A stretch of DNA of 64,000 nt from Paracoccus sp. M683 (GTDB lineage: Bacteria; Pseudomonadota; Alphaproteobacteria; Rhodobacterales; Rhodobacteraceae): the NCBI RefSeq assembly GCF_007096355.1, contig NZ_VKDF01000001.1, positions 314,226 through 378,225 on the forward strand, given 5' to 3'. The translations under genes and the position numbers were made by a program. Shown piece after piece: positions 26,380 to 34,152 of the stretch. The first letter of the stretch is position 1. The number at the start of each line of letters is the position of its first letter. The notes under the pieces were generated by a model. It saw only the letters and a program-made list of their open reading frames with translations. It did not search any database and was not told the DNA's origin.

Positions 26380-27365
26380 TCGCCCCGGATCGCGGTCAGC
26401 GTATCAGCGCCGCCGACAGCTTCGACATAGGCGTCGGTCACCGGCGTCAGGACGGCGGCAAAGGCCTCGACCTCTTCGGGGGTCAGGTCGATAACCGTGT
26501 TGCGGCTGTCAGCACGGGCGGCCTCCAGCGCGGCATTGGCGGTGGTCATCTAGGCATCCTCGGCCGATTTCGACAGTTCTTCGCCGCCGATGGCGTCAAG
26601 CGCCGCCTTGGCCTCGTCCGACAGCTTGTCATAGCTGGCCTGGCTCATCACCGTATAGAAGGTCAGCCGGCCCATATTCGCACCCAGGGTCAGGCTGTCT
26701 GCGACCTCGTCCAGCTTGAAGTCGATCAGCGTCGAAACACCCGAAATCGCGCCGTCGATCAGACCGGTTTGCAAGCCGTTATAAACCTGCGTCATCGGCA
26801 TCTGCACCGGGGTCGCGCCCAAAGCCTTGATCGCCTCGCCCGCGGTCGAGCCGGCAACACGGATCTTCAGGCCCTTCAGGTCGGCCGGAGTGCGAATCTG
26901 CGCCGATTTCATGATGAAGATATTCGGCTCGGATCCCCACAGCGCCAGCGGAATGGTGGCCGGGAACTCGCCCGCGAGATTGTCGTCATAGGCGCGCAGC
27001 AGCGCCGGATAGGCCGGCTGGTCCAGCGGCAATATGCCGGGCATTTCGACGATCATGGTCTTGGGGAATTGCGACGAAGTATAACCGGGCAGCCCCCAGG
27101 ACATGTCGGCCACGCCCTGCACCACGCGCACATATTGATCGGCCGGGCCCGAGCCAAGCTCGCCCCCGTGATAGCCGCGAACGGTGACGGCGCCATCGGT
27201 GGCGGCGCTGACGGCCTCGTTCAGCTTGTCGATCACCGATGCGGTGATGGTGTGGGTCGGTGCGGTGTAATTGGCGAATTTCAGTTCCTGCGCAGCGGCA
27301 CCGGACGGCGCGGCAATACCGACGGCCAGGCCGGCGGCGATGGTCAGATCACGGATCGAAATCAT
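26376..27365 (-). pseudogene. TRAP substrate-binding protein (DctP) with in-frame amber stop
   Basis: A periplasmic TRAP binding protein with signal peptide (cleavage near G-A-A-A-Q) and a DctP fold; the conserved segment R-T-P-A-D-L-K-G-L-K-I-R-V is present near 160. Translation stops at TAG (26550-26552) after 271 codons. The same frame continues for 57 more codons with good protein character (E-A-A-R-A-D-S-R-N, then L-T-P-E-E-V-E-A-F) to a TGA at 26376-26378 that overlaps the DctQ start. The restored length, 329 residues, is exactly that of the family, so one base change from a sense codon such as CAG explains the break. Lost C-terminal helices span both lobes. A sequencing error or stop readthrough cannot be excluded. 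Confidence 0.8.
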
Positions 27366-27783
27366 GGTCAGCTTCCTCCCTGCTGTCCGGCGAATGGATC
27401 AGCCCCATTCCTGTGGACGGTCCGCGCAACCTAGTCGGTCAGTTTCCGCTTCGCATATTCAAATTTGACGGCGCTTCATAAGATTTGGCTATTATAATGC
27501 ACAGCAATACAGCATCTGTTTCTGCCCCGGAATAGCTGCAAACAGCAGGCGTCGACCAATTTCCGTGAAATATAATGATTATAATTCACTATCTTACATG
27601 TCGATCAACAGATTCTCAGATCACCGGAACGAGGCAATATCAGACAAAAGTGGCAGAGTTCTTATATTGAATGAACATCTGTACTTATCGCCGGCAAGGG
27701 ATTGCCCCCACACCCTTTCCGGCGCTAGTCCATCCCCAATGCCGGCCCACCCGGCAGGTCGAAAACGGGGGAAAACAGGCAAA
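27366..27783. other. Intergenic region, AT-rich, no gene seen
   Basis: A 418-base gap between the divergent TRAP binding-protein gene and a TauE-like gene. I see no credible coding sequence. The middle is unusually AT-rich, with the palindrome ATTATAAT at 27491-27498 and again at 27579-27586. TTGACG at 27465-27470 is followed by TATTAT or TATAAT at poorly spaced positions, so no promoter can be assigned firmly. The region should contain promoters for both genes. Confidence 0.5.
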
Positions 27784-28518
27784 ATGGTCGAGAGCCTTGT
27801 CGTTGCGATGATCGCATTCGCGCTTGGTGGCGTTCTGAAAGGGGCCATCGGGGCCGGAACCCCGGTCGTCGTGATCCCGTTGCTGTCAATTTATTTCGGC
27901 GTGCCCTATGCGGTGTCCGTCTTTGTGCTGCCGGCCCTGTTGTCGAACATCTGGCAGGTCTGGCAATACCGCGCCGCCCTGCCCGAGCGGGGCTTTCTGA
28001 TCCAACTGGCCGTTGGGGCGGGGATAGGGGCGCTGATCGGATCGGTCCTGCTGGCCAATCTGCCCTCGGATATCCTGTCGATCACGGTCGGCCTGCTGGC
28101 CCTGGTCTATATCGGGTTTCGTCTGGCCAAGCCCGATTGGGGGCTGGATTTCGCGGTGGCGCGGCGCATCGTTCTGCCGGTCGGTGTATTGGCCGGTATT
28201 TTGCAGGGCTCGGCCGGGATCTCGGCGCCGGTCTCGATGACCTTCCTGCACGCACTGCGGTTGGAACGGCGGCAGTTCATCGCCATCATCTCGGTTCTGT
28301 TCAGCGCGATGGCCATCGTTCAACTGCCCACGCTGTTCAGCCTTGGCGTGCTGGACGGGCAGCGGTTCCTGATCAGCATAGCGGCCTGTGTCCCGCTGTT
28401 TCTGGGGATGCCGGTGGGCGGATGGCTGGTGCGTTACGTTCCACCGCAGCTGTTCGATCGGCTGATCATGGTGCTGCTGTTCGTGATCGCCGCCGGGCTG
28501 ATCTACAAGGCATTGTAG
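27784..28518 (+). CDS. TauE/SafE family membrane protein
   Basis: A 244-residue membrane protein with about eight helices of the TauE/SafE (DUF81) family, which exports or imports sulfoacetate, sulfite or other small organic anions. The repeat-type signature G-G-V-L-K-G-A-I-G-A-G-T-P near residue 15 and the mirror segment G-I-L-Q-G-S-A-G-I-S-A-P in the second half are seen. The ATG at 27784 begins the first helix; the longer in-frame extension runs through AT-rich noncoding DNA. It ends 18 bases from the convergent tcuB gene. Substrate unknown. Confidence 0.82.
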   Translation: MVESLVVAMIAFALGGVLKGAIGAGTPVVVIPLLSIYFGVPYAVSVFVLPALLSNIWQVWQYRAALPERGFLIQLAVGAGIGALIGSVLLANLPSDILSITVGLLALVYIGFRLAKPDWGLDFAVARRIVLPVGVLAGILQGSAGISAPVSMTFLHALRLERRQFIAIISVLFSAMAIVQLPTLFSLGVLDGQRFLISIAACVPLFLGMPVGGWLVRYVPPQLFDRLIMVLLFVIAAGLIYKAL

Positions 28519-28536
28519 CCGCCCCCCGCCCTCCGC

Positions 28537-29643
28537 CTACCCCCTTGCACGCGCGTCCTGCGCCTCGCGGATCAGCGCGGCCAGCCGATAGAAGCCATGC
28601 GCCATCTTGGAATAGGGCGTCAGCAGGAACAGCGCCAGCACGCTGCCCAGATGCAAGGCCAGCATCACGCCGGTCAGCGCCGTGCCGCCCAAGGCATAAA
28701 GCAGCAACCCCGACAGCCCGGTAAGACCCAAAAGCCAGATAAAGCCACGCTCGCCAGACGCGCGCCCCGGCGCACCCAGGTCTGGATCGGCCTTGGCGCG
28801 CAGCACCAGAAGGCCGGCACAGCCGATCACCAGCAGAATGCCACCGGGAACGCCCAGCAGCTTGGGCAGCGACCAGAAGCCATAGGGCGCGGGCATGGCA
28901 AAGACATAATGCAGCACCGTCCCGGCCGAGGTGGCGGCAAAGCACAGCAGAAAGCCATACATCACCGCCTGATGGCAATGACGCCGGGCATCCGAGAAAG
29001 CCTCGGCCTTTTCGAAGTTGCAGCCCTGCCCCTGCCCGCCTGACAGGTTTCGCAACTGCGCCGCTGACAACAGCGCCTCCTTTACATCGGCCACGGAAAT
29101 CCGCTGGCCACCGACCTCGCGCCAGTATTTCCGCAACCCGATCGCAATGGCCGCCAGAGGCAGCAGAAATGCCGGCAGAAAGATCGCCACCATGGCGCTG
29201 TGGCCCAGCCAGGCATAGAAACCAGCGCCTTCGCCCGGCAGCGCCGCGATGATCAGGAACATCAGCGCAAAGCCCATGACCATGGCGACGGCCAGCGCCT
29301 CGCCACGCGACTGGAACAGCCGCGCCAGCCCGCCCGGCCAGGCAAAACGCTCCCAGCTGTCCACGCGGGCGGCGGCCAGGGCGCGCGGCAGGTTCAGGTC
29401 AAATTCATGCGGTGCCGTATATTGGCAGGCGTAATAGCAACCCCGGCAGTTATGGCACAGATTGGCAAGCTGGGTTATATCGCCCGAGGCGAAAACCTTG
29501 TCGCGGGTGATCGCCGGAAAGACCGAACAGAACCCCTCGCAATAGCGGCAGGCGTTACAGATTTCGATCTGGCGCCGCGCCTCTTGGATCGGATCGGTCG
29601 AGATCGCCCCCGGATCGGTCTGCAAAGTTACGTCAAGAGACAT
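28537..29643 (-). CDS. tcuB: Tricarballylate utilisation iron-sulfur membrane protein TcuB
   Basis: A 368-residue protein of the TcuB/CitB family that reoxidises the flavin of TcuA and passes electrons to the quinone pool. The N-terminal third carries ferredoxin-like Cys groups (C-N-A-C-R-Y-C-E-G-F-C and C-H-N-C-R-G-C-Y-Y-A-C), followed by about six membrane helices with conserved His residues that could bind heme. The ATG at 29643 has AGGAGG upstream and overlaps the tcuA end by eleven bases; an extension of eleven codons is possible. The gene order regulator, tcuA, tcuB matches known tricarballylate operons. Confidence 0.88.
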   Translation of the reverse strand: MSLDVTLQTDPGAISTDPIQEARRQIEICNACRYCEGFCSVFPAITRDKVFASGDITQLANLCHNCRGCYYACQYTAPHEFDLNLPRALAAARVDSWERFAWPGGLARLFQSRGEALAVAMVMGFALMFLIIAALPGEGAGFYAWLGHSAMVAIFLPAFLLPLAAIAIGLRKYWREVGGQRISVADVKEALLSAAQLRNLSGGQGQGCNFEKAEAFSDARRHCHQAVMYGFLLCFAATSAGTVLHYVFAMPAPYGFWSLPKLLGVPGGILLVIGCAGLLVLRAKADPDLGAPGRASGERGFIWLLGLTGLSGLLLYALGGTALTGVMLALHLGSVLALFLLTPYSKMAHGFYRLAALIREAQDARARG

Positions 29644-31045
29644 GGGCGGCGGCCTCCTGTCCGGCAATGCGACCAAAGACGGTGCCGATGGTCATCCCGA
29701 ACCCTGCCAGATAACCCTGACCAAGGATCGAGCCTGCCATCATCTCTCCGGCGCTCCAGATATTGTCATAAGGCCCGTCGGGGCCGGTGGCGCGGGCGCG
29801 CTGATCGACCTTCAGCCCAAGATAGGTGAAGGTCACGCCGGGGCGCAGAGAATAGGCATAGAAGGGCGGCTTTTCGATGGGCCGCGCCCAGTTCGTCTTG
29901 GGCGGATCCAGCCCTTCGGTCGCCAGCCCGTCCAGTTCCTGGGGGTGGAAATCGCCGGGGCGGCAGGCGGCGTTGAAACCAGCCACTGTCGCGGAAAGCG
30001 CATCCACCGGCAGGCCCAGCTTGCCCGCAAGTTCGGCAATGCTGTCAGCCGCGATGGGCGGATAGACCGAGGGCATGAACAGGTCGATCGAGCGGCTGTC
30101 GATGATGGAATAGCCAACCTGATCGGGCTGCGCCGCCACCAGCCGGCCCCAGATCGCGTAACGCTTGGGCCAGACATCTTCGCCCTCGTCATAGAAACGC
30201 TGGCCATCGCGGTTGACCACGATGGAAAACGGCACGCAATCAAGCCGGGTGACGATGCCGCCATCGAACTGCGGCGCGCGCCCGTCGATGGCGACGGCGT
30301 GGCACTGCGTCGGGTCGCCAACGCTGATGGCGCCCTGATCCAGCATATCGCGCAGCACGACACCGCGATTATACGGCGTGCCCCGGATCAGGAAGTTCCG
30401 CGCCGATGGCCCCCATGCCCGCGCCAGCCAGTCGATATCGGACTGAAACCCGCCCGAGGCCAGAACAAAGGTGCGGCCAACCACCCGAACGCTTTGTCCC
30501 GCCATCTCGACCTGCATATGCGTGGCACGCGCGCCCTCGATCCCCACATGGCGAACCTGTGCCTCATACACGACGGACACACCAAGCTGCTGCGCCGTCA
30601 GGTAATAGGCGTTGACCAACGCCTTGCCGCCACCAAGAAAGAAGGCGTTGGTGCGATCCAGCGACAGGGTGCCAGCCAGCGAAGGCTGAAAGCGAACGCC
30701 ATGATCCTGCATCCATGGCAGGCACTCGGCCGAGGTGCGGATGGCGTGTCGCGCCAGCCCCTCATCCGTCTTGCCGGCGGTCACGCGCAGCAGATCCTGC
30801 CAGAATTCCTCCTCGTCATAGGTTTCCACCAACGGGCCAAGCGCGCCGTGATGCATGCAGCGAAAGTTGCGGGTATGGCGCGAATTGCCCCCGCGATAGG
30901 GCTGCGGTGCGCCTTCCAGCATCAGCACGCGAGCGCCGGTTTCGGCGGCCTCGATCGCGGCGCAAAGCGCGGCATTGCCGCCACCCGCGATCACCACATC
31001 CCAGGTTTCAGCGCCAAGCCGCGCAGGATCGTCAATTGTCATCAT
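29633..31045 (-). CDS. tcuA: FAD-dependent tricarballylate dehydrogenase TcuA
   Basis: A 470-residue flavoprotein of the fumarate-reductase/succinate-dehydrogenase flavoprotein superfamily. It has the FAD fold V-V-I-A-G-G-G-N-A-A-L near residue 18, the conserved G-G-N-S-R-H-T-R-N segment near 53 and a C-terminal G-S-I-L-G-Q-G-Y-L-A-G-F-G flavin loop. Family members oxidise tricarballylate to cis-aconitate, which enters the citric acid cycle. It overlaps the GntR gene by 14 bases and tcuB by eleven. The Salmonella-type transporter TcuC is absent; nearby AbrB-like and TTT genes may supply uptake. Confidence 0.88.
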   Translation of the reverse strand: MMTIDDPARLGAETWDVVIAGGGNAALCAAIEAAETGARVLMLEGAPQPYRGGNSRHTRNFRCMHHGALGPLVETYDEEEFWQDLLRVTAGKTDEGLARHAIRTSAECLPWMQDHGVRFQPSLAGTLSLDRTNAFFLGGGKALVNAYYLTAQQLGVSVVYEAQVRHVGIEGARATHMQVEMAGQSVRVVGRTFVLASGGFQSDIDWLARAWGPSARNFLIRGTPYNRGVVLRDMLDQGAISVGDPTQCHAVAIDGRAPQFDGGIVTRLDCVPFSIVVNRDGQRFYDEGEDVWPKRYAIWGRLVAAQPDQVGYSIIDSRSIDLFMPSVYPPIAADSIAELAGKLGLPVDALSATVAGFNAACRPGDFHPQELDGLATEGLDPPKTNWARPIEKPPFYAYSLRPGVTFTYLGLKVDQRARATGPDGPYDNIWSAGEMMAGSILGQGYLAGFGMTIGTVFGRIAGQEAAAHVS

Positions 31046-31736
31046 CTGTTTCCTTGTCAGCGCGGCGCAACAGGCGCAGCCGGGCCAACTGGGCGTTTTC
31101 TATGTGATTGCGCATGACAGCCTCGGCCGCGGCGCCATCGCGGGCAGTCAGCGCCTGCAACAGGGCGTCATGCTCGGCCAGCGCCTGCCGGGCGCGGTCC
31201 GGGGTTTCCATGCTGCTGGGGCCAAGGATCATCAGCGTCGTTTCGACCGAGGCCATGGATTTCAGCAGAAAGCGGTTCCGCGCGGCGTCTTGCAGGCGCA
31301 GATGGAACTGCCGGTTCAGCCGCACCAGCGCGGCAGGATCATCCATGGCCGCCGCCATTTCGTCGTTGATCGCCTGCAATTCCTGCAACTCGACAGGCGA
31401 GGCCGCCCGTGCCGCCAGCCGCGCCGCCGTGCCCTCCAGCACGGTGCGCATTTCATACAGCTCCATGATTTCGGGATAGTCCAGCTTACGCACGACGGCG
31501 CCGGTTCGCGGCTGATGATCGACCAGACCGTCGGCCTCTAACCGCCGGATCGCCTCGCGCACGGGGGTGCGGCTGATGGCAAGCCGCGTCGCGATCTCGG
31601 TCTCGGTCAGCCGTGCGCCGGGCGGCAGCTTGCCCAGCCTGATTTCGTCACACAGCCGTTCATAGGCCGTATCGCCCTGCAAGGGGCGCTGCGCCGATTC
31701 TTTTTCAGAGGCAGAGATTTTGTTCTTTTCCTTCAT
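31032..31736 (-). CDS. GntR-family regulator, FCD type
   Basis: A 234-residue regulator with a GntR winged helix (about 25-90, with L-A-I-S-R-T-P-V-R-E-A-I-R-R-L) and an all-helical FCD ligand domain whose metal-binding His residues appear in F-H-L-R-L and in M-R-N-H-I-E-N. It precedes and overlaps tcuA, so it probably controls the tcu genes in response to a carboxylate. The ATG at 31736 is the first ATG in frame; a TTG further upstream would run into the operator. It is divergent from the AbrB-like gene, and repeats lie between the two starts. Confidence 0.88.
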   Translation of the reverse strand: MKEKNKISASEKESAQRPLQGDTAYERLCDEIRLGKLPPGARLTETEIATRLAISRTPVREAIRRLEADGLVDHQPRTGAVVRKLDYPEIMELYEMRTVLEGTAARLAARAASPVELQELQAINDEMAAAMDDPAALVRLNRQFHLRLQDAARNRFLLKSMASVETTLMILGPSSMETPDRARQALAEHDALLQALTARDGAAAEAVMRNHIENAQLARLRLLRRADKETDDDN

Positions 31737-31745
31737 GCATCCAGA

Positions 31746-31764
31746 TGTATACAATCGGATACAA
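31746..31764. promoter_or_regulatory. Candidate GntR operator between divergent starts
   Basis: TGTATACA (31746-31753) is a palindrome, and ATACAA occurs twice ten bases apart (31749-31754 and 31759-31764). The element fills the 28-base space between the GntR start and the ATG of the AbrB-like gene, consistent with autoregulation. TTGTAT half-sites are typical of FCD-type GntR proteins. Confidence 0.45.
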
Positions 31765-32838
31765 ATGCGTCAAGATTCGTTTTCATCATCCCGCCGCGCC
31801 CTTCTGCATCGTGGCATGACCCTGTTGCTGGCGGGGCTGGGCACGGCTGTCTTCTGGTGGCTGGGCCTGCCGCTGCCATTTCTGTTCGGCCCGATGTTCG
31901 CCTGCCTGGCGGCGGCGCTGCTGGGCGCGCCGCTGCGCGGGGTAAAGCCCGTGTCACAGGCGGCGCGGACGATCCTTGGCGTGGCGGTCGGGGCCTCGAT
32001 CACCCCGGCAGTCATCGGCCAATTGCCGGATATGATCGGATCGGTCGCCTTCGTGCCGCTTTATGTCGCGGCGATCGGTCTGGTCGGCGTGCCATATTTC
32101 CACCGGCTTTGCGGCTATGACCTGCCGACGGCCTATTTCGCGGCCATGCCGGGCGGGTTGCAGGACATGGTCATGTTCGGGGAAGAGGCCGGGGCCAATG
32201 TCCGCGCGCTGTCGCTGATCCATGCCACGCGGGTGCTGGTAATCGTCACCATCGTGCCGGCGGTGCTGATCTTTGTCTTTGACAACCCGCTGTCCCAGCC
32301 CATCGGGGCCGCCGCCGCCGATCTGCCCTGGACGGAACTGGCGATCATGGCCGCCGCAGCCATCGGCGGATGGAAACTGGGCGAGCGTGTCGGCCTGTTC
32401 GGTGCCGCGATCCTGGGGCCGATGATCGTGACCGCCATCCTGTCGCTGTCAGGTGTGATCGAACACCGCCCCCCGCGCGAGGCAATTCTGATCGCGCAGT
32501 TCTTCATCGGCATCGGTATCGGCGTGGGCTATGTCGGCGTCACGCTGAATGAATTGCGCCGGGATGTGCTGGCAGGGCTGGTGTTCGTGGTGATCCTGGC
32601 GCTGCTGGCCTTCATCTTTACCGAGATCGTGGTGCAGCTTGGCTTTGCCTCTCCGATCGAGGGTTTTCTGTCCTTCGCACCGGGCGGTCAGGCCGAGATG
32701 ACAGTGCTGGCCATCGTCGCAGGCGCAGACCTGGGCTTTGTCGTCGTCCATCATCTGATGCGGATCACCCTTGTAATCCTGGGTGCGCCGGTGGTCGCGG
32801 CGCTGTTCGGCCTGCGCGGCGGAAAACGCGGCGAATAG
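31765..32838 (+). CDS. AbrB-family membrane protein (COG3180 type)
   Basis: A protein of about 357 residues with ten or so membrane helices in two homologous halves, the AbrB duplication family often misnamed as ammonia monooxygenase. Repeated G-x-x-x-T/S-P segments appear (V-A-V-G-A-S-I-T-P near 75 and G-I-G-V-G-Y-V-G-V-T in the second half). These proteins commonly neighbour tricarboxylate transporters and are thought to be transporters. The ATG at 31765 directly abuts the operator; the ATG at 31816, at the first helix, is the alternative start. Divergent from the tcu operon regulator. Confidence 0.78.
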   Translation: MRQDSFSSSRRALLHRGMTLLLAGLGTAVFWWLGLPLPFLFGPMFACLAAALLGAPLRGVKPVSQAARTILGVAVGASITPAVIGQLPDMIGSVAFVPLYVAAIGLVGVPYFHRLCGYDLPTAYFAAMPGGLQDMVMFGEEAGANVRALSLIHATRVLVIVTIVPAVLIFVFDNPLSQPIGAAAADLPWTELAIMAAAAIGGWKLGERVGLFGAAILGPMIVTAILSLSGVIEHRPPREAILIAQFFIGIGIGVGYVGVTLNELRRDVLAGLVFVVILALLAFIFTEIVVQLGFASPIEGFLSFAPGGQAEMTVLAIVAGADLGFVVVHHLMRITLVILGAPVVAALFGLRGGKRGE

Positions 32839-32873
32839 ACAGCCAAAAATAAGAAATTTGCATGAAACGTTTC

Positions 32874-32894
32874 CATAAATGAATTTGATTTATG
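32874..32894. promoter_or_regulatory. Dyad CATAAAT-N7-ATTTATG upstream of TctC gene
   Basis: A perfect 7-bp inverted repeat centred about 109 bases before the TctC start, in an AT-rich 154-base gap that also repeats GAAATTTG (32853-32860 and 32894-32901). The interrupted dyad is of LysR type; the LysR gene at 39978-40919 is at the other end of this gene set. Confidence 0.4.
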
Positions 32895-32992
32895 AAATTT
32901 GTGCTGACATTGTTTTTGGTGACGCCGGGTAAATTCGCGACCAGATCGGGGGATGATCTGGGACCGCGCGGCGATCCAAAGGGAGGAAATAT

Positions 32993-34072
32993 ATGAAACC
33001 GAATTTCACCACCATAATCGCGGCCGGCATGATCGCGGGCCTTGCGCAGTCGGTCAGCGCCCAGGACTTTGGCGGCAAGACCATCGAATACACTATTCCC
33101 TTCTCGGAATCGGGCGGTTCGTCGCAATGGGCCAACTTCTATGCGCCGCTGTTGTCGGGGGCATTGCCGGGCGGGCCGACCGTGGTGGTTCGCTATCGCC
33201 CCGGTGCCGGCTCGACCGAGGGGGCGAACTGGTTTCAGGGTCAGATGTCCAAGACCGACGGGCTGACCATCTTTGGCGATTCCGGCTCGACCAAATTCCC
33301 GTATCTGCTGGGCGATCCGCGCGTGCGCTATCAGTATAACGACTGGACGCCACTTTTGGCTTCGGCCACGGGCGGGGTGGTCTATCTGCCGCCCGATCTG
33401 GGCGAGCGGTTCGATGGCGACATGGATGACCTGGCGGACGAGCCTTATCTTTACGGTAGCCAGGGTGCGACCACGCTGGACCTGGTGCCGCTTCTGGCCT
33501 TCAAGATGCTGGGGCTGACGGTCGATCCGGTCTTTGGCATCGAAGGGCGCGGCGATGGCCGGCTGATGTTCGAACGCGGCGAGGCCAATATCGACTATCA
33601 GACCAGCTCGGCCTATCTGGCCAATGTGCAGCCGCTGGTCGATGACGGGCTGGCCGTGCCGATCTTTACCTGGGGCGCGCTGGATGACGACGGCAATATC
33701 GTCCGTGATCCGACCTTCCCCGACCTGCCCAGCTTCAAGGAGGTCTGCGAGGCGACCGCCGCCTGCGAGATCGAGGGCGTGGCGTGGGATGCCTATAAAG
33801 CCTTCTTCGTGGCGGGCTTCGCCAACCAGAAGACCATCTTCGTTCCGGGTGACACGCCGCAGGAAATCGTCGATGCCTATACCGCCGCGCTGGATCAGAT
33901 CATCGACGCCGAGGGCTTCCAGGCATCCGCGACCGAGGTTCTGGGCGCCTATGCGCAGATGACCGGCGAAGCCGCGATCGAGGCCACACGGCAGGCGACC
34001 TCGATCACGCCCGAGGCCAAGCAGTACGTGCTGGACTGGCTGAAAGAGGATTACGGCGTCACGATGGAGTGA
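32993..34072 (+). CDS. Tripartite tricarboxylate transporter binding protein, TctC family
   Basis: A 359-residue periplasmic binding protein of the TctC (Bug) family. A signal peptide ends near S-V-S-A-Q, and G-G-K-T-I-E-Y-T-I-P-F-S-E-S-G-G-S follows, the Gly/Ser-rich loop that cradles a carboxylate. At 359 residues it is longer than most Bug proteins (about 320). GGGAGGAAAT precedes the ATG. A stable hairpin separates it from the permease gene, which would allow more binding protein than permease. Candidate ligands are citrate, aconitate or tricarballylate, by context only. Confidence 0.85.
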   Translation: MKPNFTTIIAAGMIAGLAQSVSAQDFGGKTIEYTIPFSESGGSSQWANFYAPLLSGALPGGPTVVVRYRPGAGSTEGANWFQGQMSKTDGLTIFGDSGSTKFPYLLGDPRVRYQYNDWTPLLASATGGVVYLPPDLGERFDGDMDDLADEPYLYGSQGATTLDLVPLLAFKMLGLTVDPVFGIEGRGDGRLMFERGEANIDYQTSSAYLANVQPLVDDGLAVPIFTWGALDDDGNIVRDPTFPDLPSFKEVCEATAACEIEGVAWDAYKAFFVAGFANQKTIFVPGDTPQEIVDAYTAALDQIIDAEGFQASATEVLGAYAQMTGEAAIEATRQATSITPEAKQYVLDWLKEDYGVTME

Positions 34073-34091
34073 CCCTTTCCCGACCGCAGAT

Positions 34092-34121
34092 CCCGCCCGG
34101 CACCTGATCCTGCCGGGCGGG
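34092..34121 (+). terminator. Intercistronic hairpin between TctC and TctAB genes
   Basis: CCCGCCCGGCA and TGCCGGGCGGG are perfect 11-bp arms with an eight-base loop. No T-run follows, so it is better seen as an mRNA-stabilising or attenuating hairpin that sets the ratio of binding protein to permease. Confidence 0.6.
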
Positions 34122-34152
34122 CCAAGCCAAAGCCCATCCAGCGGAGAGCGGA

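Noticed and set aside
26550..26552. The TAG codon in the TRAP binding-protein gene as pyrrolysine or programmed readthrough
   Set aside because: No pyrrolysine machinery is expected in this group and no readthrough signal is seen; a point mutation is simpler.
27465..27498. TTGACG followed by TATAAT as the promoter of the TauE-like gene
   Set aside because: The spacer is 22 bases (19 if TATTAT is used), outside the usual range, so it was left as an unassigned AT-rich region.
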